From Brumimicrobium sp041655765 (lineage in GTDB: Bacteria; Bacteroidota; Bacteroidia; Flavobacteriales_D; Crocinitomicaceae): a stretch of 64,000 bases of DNA. Shown here in pieces: positions 59,733 to 64,000 of this stretch. Below the pieces are notes generated by a model, which saw nothing but the letters and a program-made list of their open reading frames with translations, was not told the DNA's origin and made no database searches. Each line of letters opens with the position of its first letter. Within the stretch, counting starts at the first letter, position 1. The stretch spans positions 1 to 64,000 of the forward strand of contig JBBAEU010000002.1 of the NCBI GenBank assembly GCA_041655765.1, given 5' to 3'. The position numbers were made by a program, and so were the translations under genes.

Positions 59733-60710
59733 ATGAGTAATATAGAAAAATTAGACACCTTAATTATTGGTTCAGGACCAGCAGGATATACAGCGGCAAT
59801 ATATGCAGCAAGAGCTGAATTGAATCCAGTTTTGTATCAAGGGATGCAGCCAGGCGGACAATTGACCACAACAAACGATGTAGAAAACTTCCCAGGTTAT
59901 CCTGATGGTGTGATGGGACCAGAAATGATGATGCAACTGCAAAAACAAGCAGAGCGTTTTGGAACGGATGTACGTCCAGGATTTATTGAAAAAGTTGATT
60001 TTTCAGGACCAATCCATAAAGTTTGGGATGATAGAGAAAACGAGATTCATGCAAAAACCATTATCATTTCTACAGGTGCATCAGCGTTGTATTTAGGTTT
60101 AGAATCTGAACAAAAATATTTAAAAATGGGAGGCGGAGTTTCTGCTTGTGCAACTTGTGATGGATTTTTCTATAAAAATAAAGAAGTAGTAATTGTTGGT
60201 GGAGGTGATACAGCATGTGAGGAAGCACATTATTTATCAAGACTGTGTTCTAAAGTTACCATGCTTGTTCGCCGTGACGTGTTTAGAGCTTCAAAAATCA
60301 TGGAGGAAAGAGTAAGAAACACCCCAAATATTGAAATTTTATTTAATACAGAGACAGTTGAAGTTTTGGGCGATGATATGGGGGTAACGGGTGTTCGAGT
60401 TGTTAACAACGTAACAAAAGAGGAAAAAGATATTCCGGCAGCAGGATTTTTTGTTGCAATTGGACACAAACCAAATACAGAAATTTTTAAAGATTTTATC
60501 AATTTAGATGAAAAAGGATATATCAATTATGCTGAACCAGGAACAACAAAAACAAACGTTCCAGGAGTATTTGTAGCAGGAGATGCAGCTGACCAAGTTT
60601 ACCGTCAAGCAATTACTGCTGCAGGAACAGGGTGTATGGCAGCTTTAGAAGCAGAAAGATATATCTCTGCACAAGAAGAAGTATTGGCAAAAGAATTAGC
60701 AGAAGCATAA
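59733..60710 (+). CDS. trxB: Thioredoxin-disulfide reductase
   Basis: 325 residues from the ATG at 59733; a TTG at 59706 would add nine residues not seen in the family. FAD-binding LIIGSGPAGYTAAIYAARA, redox centre SACATCDGFF (C139, C142), NADPH-binding VVIVGGGDTACEEAHYL and a C-terminal GVFVAGDAADQVYRQA are all present. It passes NADPH electrons to thioredoxin and so supports Tpx, DsbD and the TlpA-like branch. It is a single-gene unit. Confidence 0.95.
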   Translation: MSNIEKLDTLIIGSGPAGYTAAIYAARAELNPVLYQGMQPGGQLTTTNDVENFPGYPDGVMGPEMMMQLQKQAERFGTDVRPGFIEKVDFSGPIHKVWDDRENEIHAKTIIISTGASALYLGLESEQKYLKMGGGVSACATCDGFFYKNKEVVIVGGGDTACEEAHYLSRLCSKVTMLVRRDVFRASKIMEERVRNTPNIEILFNTETVEVLGDDMGVTGVRVVNNVTKEEKDIPAAGFFVAIGHKPNTEIFKDFINLDEKGYINYAEPGTTKTNVPGVFVAGDAADQVYRQAITAAGTGCMAALEAERYISAQEEVLAKELAEA

Positions 60711-61015
60711 TTCGAAACTAAATAATTTGAAAAGAGGATGGTCTGAAAATGAATTAAACACCATCCCTTAAAGTATGTGAATTATTTTTTAAAGGGTTAG
60801 GATTTATATTCTAACCCTTTCTCCAAACATAGTTGAAAATTGACTCAATTTCATAAAATCGGAAGTATCATTTTATAAATATATATCACCTATTTGACTC
60901 TAAATAGATTATAATTTATTATACAAAACAGCAAAAAAAGGGTTTTTTAAGGGTTAAATTTTTTTGTTCACGAAAAAGGGCGTATTTTTGTACCCCAAAA
61001 TTGAGAAATCGAATT
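60711..61015. other. 305-bp intergenic region with two hairpins
   Basis: GGATGGT/ACCATCC (60737-60743, 60761-60767) is followed by the perfect 10-bp stem AAAGGGTTAG/CTAACCCTTT (60791-60800, 60811-60820). Neither has a clear U tract; the second ends CCCTTTCT and may still terminate trxB. The helicase promoter lies at 60983-60990. No gene is evident. Confidence 0.5.
60983..60990 (+). promoter_or_regulatory. -7 promoter element for the helicase gene
   Basis: TATTTTTG, exact TAnnTTTG, 25 bases before the ATG at 61016. A TTTG at 60963-60966 lies 16 bases upstream as a possible -33. Confidence 0.5.
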
Positions 61016-62527
61016 ATGATAGATAAAACACTTTTTAAGGCGAAAACACTGTATCCTTTTCAGAAAGAAACAGTAAAACAAATTACTTATGCTTTAAAAG
61101 ATAAAGGAAATGATTTTAATTTATTGTACCAACTTCCAACTGGAGGTGGTAAGACCGTTATTTTTTCGGAGATAACAAAAGAGTACATAAAAGACTGGAA
61201 GAAAAAAGTTCTTATCTTAACGCATCGAATAGAATTGTCTATTCAAACTTCAAAACAATTATCCGCTATCGGAGTAACTAACAAAGTTATTAATAGCGAA
61301 GTTAAATCGTTGGAAGACCAAGGCGAGTATAATTGCTTTATCGCCATGGTCGAAACACTGAACAATCGACTACAAGATGATGAAGATTTTATCAGACAAA
61401 TTGGCTTGGTTATCGTCGATGAAGCTCACTATAACAGTTTTAGAAAAATTTTTAAGTACTACGAACAAGCAAATATATTGGGTGTTACTGCAACTCCATT
61501 AAGTTCTAATAAAGCATTGCCACTGAATGACCATTATAACGAATTGATGGTGGGAGAGAGCATCTCATCTCTAATTGAAAAAGGATACTTGGCAAATGCA
61601 GAAACATTCACGTATGACGTTAATCTTCACGGATTGAAAATTGGTTCTAATGGCGATTTTACTGTCAGCAGTTCTGAACATGTATATGGAAACTATTTTA
61701 TGCAAGAAAAGTTGCTGTTCGCTTATGAAGAAGTAGCCATAGGAACAAAAACATTGATTTTTAACTCTGGTATCGAAACAAGTATACGCGTTCAAGAAAC
61801 TTTCCAAAAAAGAGGATTTAAAATTCGACACTTAGACAGTACTTTCTCAGATAAGGAAAGAAAAGAGATACTTAAATGGTTTAGAGAAACACCAGATGCA
61901 ATATTGACTTCAGTAGGAATTCTTACGACTGGATTTGACGAACCAACAGTTAGAACGATTATTCTCAATCGTGCAACACGTTCACTTACTTTGTACCACC
62001 AAATGATTGGTAGAGGTTCAAGAAGACTGCCCGACAAAGATTCTTTCCAATTAATCGACCTTGGAAATAACGTTCGAAGATTTGGTTTCTGGCAAGATTA
62101 TATCAATTGGCAAGATGCATTCAAATTTCCTAATCGATTCCTAGAATCAAGACTGTCAGAACAGGAAGATATCATGTTTGAAGCTGACTATATCTTGCCA
62201 AAACATGTTCAAGAACGTGTAAATATGGAAGTGTTAGAAAGTTTTAACATGAGAAATATCTATGAAGCATATATTGACAAAGGACAAAAAGGGAAACAAG
62301 CGGTTGATGATTCTTTGGAAAATCATTTTGAAGCAATTGTGACTAAAGCAGCCGATTTTTATGATGGTCTTGAAGCACAAGAAGCCCTACAAGAACATAT
62401 TGAACACCGTTTAAAGCAATACACAAAGTGTATCGCTAAAAGTACCAACAATTATTTTAAATATTTGATGGATACTTATAATCGTCAATTAAGACAAAAA
62501 TTGAGAGCCAATCTTGATGACGAATAG
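61016..62527 (+). CDS. DEAH-box superfamily 2 helicase
   Basis: 503 residues from the ATG at 61016; an in-frame TTG lies at 61001. The helicase core is complete: Q-like YPFQKETVKQI, Walker A QLPTGGGKTVIF, DEAH in IVDEAHYNSF, motif III GVTATPLSS, motif V TTGFDEPTVRTIIL and motif VI YHQMIGRGSRRLPD. A helical C-terminal extension of about 130 residues (from near 375) has no recognised domain. It resembles the SSL2/RadD-like family. The substrate, DNA or RNA, is not clear. The ABC-F gene begins 31 bp downstream. Confidence 0.88.
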   Translation: MIDKTLFKAKTLYPFQKETVKQITYALKDKGNDFNLLYQLPTGGGKTVIFSEITKEYIKDWKKKVLILTHRIELSIQTSKQLSAIGVTNKVINSEVKSLEDQGEYNCFIAMVETLNNRLQDDEDFIRQIGLVIVDEAHYNSFRKIFKYYEQANILGVTATPLSSNKALPLNDHYNELMVGESISSLIEKGYLANAETFTYDVNLHGLKIGSNGDFTVSSSEHVYGNYFMQEKLLFAYEEVAIGTKTLIFNSGIETSIRVQETFQKRGFKIRHLDSTFSDKERKEILKWFRETPDAILTSVGILTTGFDEPTVRTIILNRATRSLTLYHQMIGRGSRRLPDKDSFQLIDLGNNVRRFGFWQDYINWQDAFKFPNRFLESRLSEQEDIMFEADYILPKHVQERVNMEVLESFNMRNIYEAYIDKGQKGKQAVDDSLENHFEAIVTKAADFYDGLEAQEALQEHIEHRLKQYTKCIAKSTNNYFKYLMDTYNRQLRQKLRANLDDE

Positions 62528-62558
62528 AATTAAACAAAATAATTAAAGAAAAAGTAGC

Positions 62559-64000
62559 ATGTTAACAGTAAATAATTTATCTCTCCAATTCGGAAAACGC
62601 GTTTTATTTGACGACGTTAACCTGAAATTTGTACATGGCAACTGCTATGGCGTTATTGGAGCTAACGGAGCTGGGAAATCAACTTTCCTTAAAATATTGT
62701 CAGGAGATCAAGACCCAACAAAAGGAGGAGTTGCCTTAGAACCAGGAAAAAGAATGACCGTTCTAAAACAAGACCACTTCGCGTATGACGAATTTGAGGT
62801 TTTAAAAACCGTTATCATGGGATATGAGCGTCTTTACCAAATCATGGAAGAAAAAGATGCTATCTATGCAAAGCCTGACTTCTCTGATGAAGACGGAATC
62901 AAAGCATCAGAATTAGAAGCTGAATTTGCAGATATGGATGGTTGGAACGCTGAAACTGATGCAGCACAAATGCTTTCTAGTTTAGGCATCGACGAATCAA
63001 TGCATTATACCTTAATGAAGGATATGCCAAACCAACTAAAAGTACGTGTTTTGCTAGCACAAGCGTTGTTTGGAAATCCTGACTTGTTGATTCTGGACGA
63101 GCCTACAAACGACTTGGATATCAAAACAATTAATTGGCTGGAAGATTTTCTTTTGGATTTTAAAAATACGGTAATTGTTGTTTCTCACGATCGTCACTTT
63201 TTGGATACTGTTTGTACACATATTTGCGACATTGATTTTGGTAAAATAAAACTGTTTACAGGAAATTATACATTTTGGTATCAATCTTCTCAATTGGCTG
63301 CAAAACAACATGCAGATAAAAAGAAGAAAGCTGAAGATAAAAAGAAAGAGTTACAAGAATTCATCTCTCGTTTCTCCGCAAATGCTGCAAAATCGAAACA
63401 AGCGACAAGTAGAAGGAAGTTGTTAGAAAAATTAGACTTGGATGAAATTCAACCTTCTTCTAGAAGATACCCTGGAATTATTTTTGAAATAGATCGTCCT
63501 GCGGGTGACCAAGTCTTACACATCAATAACCTTTCCTACGAACAAGATGGGAAAGTACTTTTTAAAGATGTGAATATCAATGTTGGAAAGAATGATAAAA
63601 TTGCTTTTGTTTCCAAAAACTCTCACGCAATTACAGCTTTATTTGACATTCTAAATGGAAAAAGAGAACCAAAAACAGGGGAGTTTATTTATGGAACAAC
63701 CATCACAACAGCTTATCTTCCAAATGATAATAGTGAATATTTCGAAACTGATGAAAGTCTTGTTGATTGGCTAAGAGAATACGCCAAAACAGACGAGGAA
63801 AGAGAAGAGGTGAATTTAAGGGGGTTTTTGGGAAGAATGCTGTTCTCAGGTGAAGAAGCGCTAAAATCTGCAAAAGTCCTCTCTGGAGGAGAAAAAGTTA
63901 GATGTATGATGTCTAAAATGATGTTGGCACGTGCAAATCTGTTAATTATGGATGAACCAACTAATCATCTAGACTTAGAGTCGATTACTGCTTTAAACAA
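62559..64000 (+). CDS. ABC-F family ATPase (YbiT-like), cut by window end
   Basis: The first 480 residues are in the window; the gene continues past it. ABC-F proteins act at the ribosomal E site. The first nucleotide domain (about 1-240) has Walker A GANGAGKST and Walker B LLILDEPTNDLD. An Arg/Lys-rich linker follows (about 245-290). The second domain has signature LSGGEKVR and Walker B LLIMDEPTNHLD. The other halves are altered: the first signature reads MPNQLKVR and the second Walker A reads FVSKNSHAITALF. So one composite ATP site looks canonical and the other degenerate. The start ATG at 62559 gives the usual MLTVNNLSLQFGKR. Confidence 0.92.
   Translation, partial: MLTVNNLSLQFGKRVLFDDVNLKFVHGNCYGVIGANGAGKSTFLKILSGDQDPTKGGVALEPGKRMTVLKQDHFAYDEFEVLKTVIMGYERLYQIMEEKDAIYAKPDFSDEDGIKASELEAEFADMDGWNAETDAAQMLSSLGIDESMHYTLMKDMPNQLKVRVLLAQALFGNPDLLILDEPTNDLDIKTINWLEDFLLDFKNTVIVVSHDRHFLDTVCTHICDIDFGKIKLFTGNYTFWYQSSQLAAKQHADKKKKAEDKKKELQEFISRFSANAAKSKQATSRRKLLEKLDLDEIQPSSRRYPGIIFEIDRPAGDQVLHINNLSYEQDGKVLFKDVNINVGKNDKIAFVSKNSHAITALFDILNGKREPKTGEFIYGTTITTAYLPNDNSEYFETDESLVDWLREYAKTDEEREEVNLRGFLGRMLFSGEEALKSAKVLSGGEKVRCMMSKMMLARANLLIMDEPTNHLDLESITALN

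Noticed and set aside
1..64000. CRISPR array, prophage or restriction system
   Set aside because: No regularly spaced repeats, cas-like, phage structural or methylase/nuclease pairs were seen anywhere in the window.

Overview
The window looks like part of a chromosome from a Bacteroidota bacterium, most likely Flavobacteriales (a Crocinitomicaceae/Cryomorphaceae-like lineage is a guess). Four points support this. Base composition is AT-rich throughout. There are no Shine-Dalgarno purine tracts before genes, while TAnnTTTG boxes (the Bacteroidota -7 promoter element) lie 4-30 bases before many start codons. Several secreted proteins end in type IX secretion (T9SS) or gliding-motility C-terminal domains. 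The house-keeping proteins also have a Bacteroidota flavour (small-form PurL, PyrR-PyrB pair, LysM protein behind guaA). Most of the window is ordinary core genome, densely packed on both strands.

Layout. 1-608: a 149-bp tandem repeat carrying the 5' half of a tRNA-Leu, an intact tRNA-Leu(CAA), and a small GIY-YIG protein. 773-6058: an MFS exporter, the tRNA hydroxylase TrhO, PurL and an unknown small protein. 6243-13528: DsbD, CarA, enolase, Pgk, an S4-domain protein and a BI-1 family membrane protein. 13525-24332: KDO transferase with an outer-membrane protein, PurB, a TPR/PD40 protein, an alpha/beta hydrolase with a flippase, an aldehyde dehydrogenase and a TonB-like protein. 24349-36935: RecG, a Kelch/T9SS protein, a large anchored unknown, RNase HII, an M20 dipeptidase and a large T9SS adhesin. 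37059-45547: an orphan histidine kinase with Dtd, GuaA with a LysM/periplasmic-binding-like protein, an S9 peptidase and a nitronate monooxygenase-like protein. 45650-48395: decayed DNA, comprising a broken T9SS gene and an IS66 remnant on either side of an AhpD-like gene. 48397-52709: thiol/redox genes (rhodaneses, Tpx, TlpA-like protein, thioredoxin, DUF302). 52918-64000: Upp, DoxX, an NhaC-type antiporter, PyrR-PyrB, a STAS protein, RNase Z, thioredoxin reductase, a DEAH helicase and the first part of an ABC-F ATPase.

How the genes fit together. Purine and pyrimidine synthesis is well represented (purL, purB, guaA, carA, pyrB, pyrR, upp). Thiol redox chemistry is a second theme (DsbD, TrxB, thioredoxin, TlpA-like, Tpx, AhpD-like). 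The surface/T9SS proteins form a third group.

The most striking observation is that both class-I glutamine amidotransferases in the window have lost glutaminase catalytic residues. CarA has Asn in place of the nucleophilic Cys and Gln in place of the catalytic His. GuaA has Gly in place of the Cys and an altered oxyanion loop. Both keep otherwise normal sequence, which suggests a lineage whose carbamoyl-phosphate and GMP synthetases run on free ammonia or on ammonia made elsewhere. Other leads are a candidate minus-strand small RNA at about 41991-42054, probable leaderless transcripts for guaA, pyrR and an aldehyde dehydrogenase, and an ABC-F protein whose two composite ATP sites look unequal.
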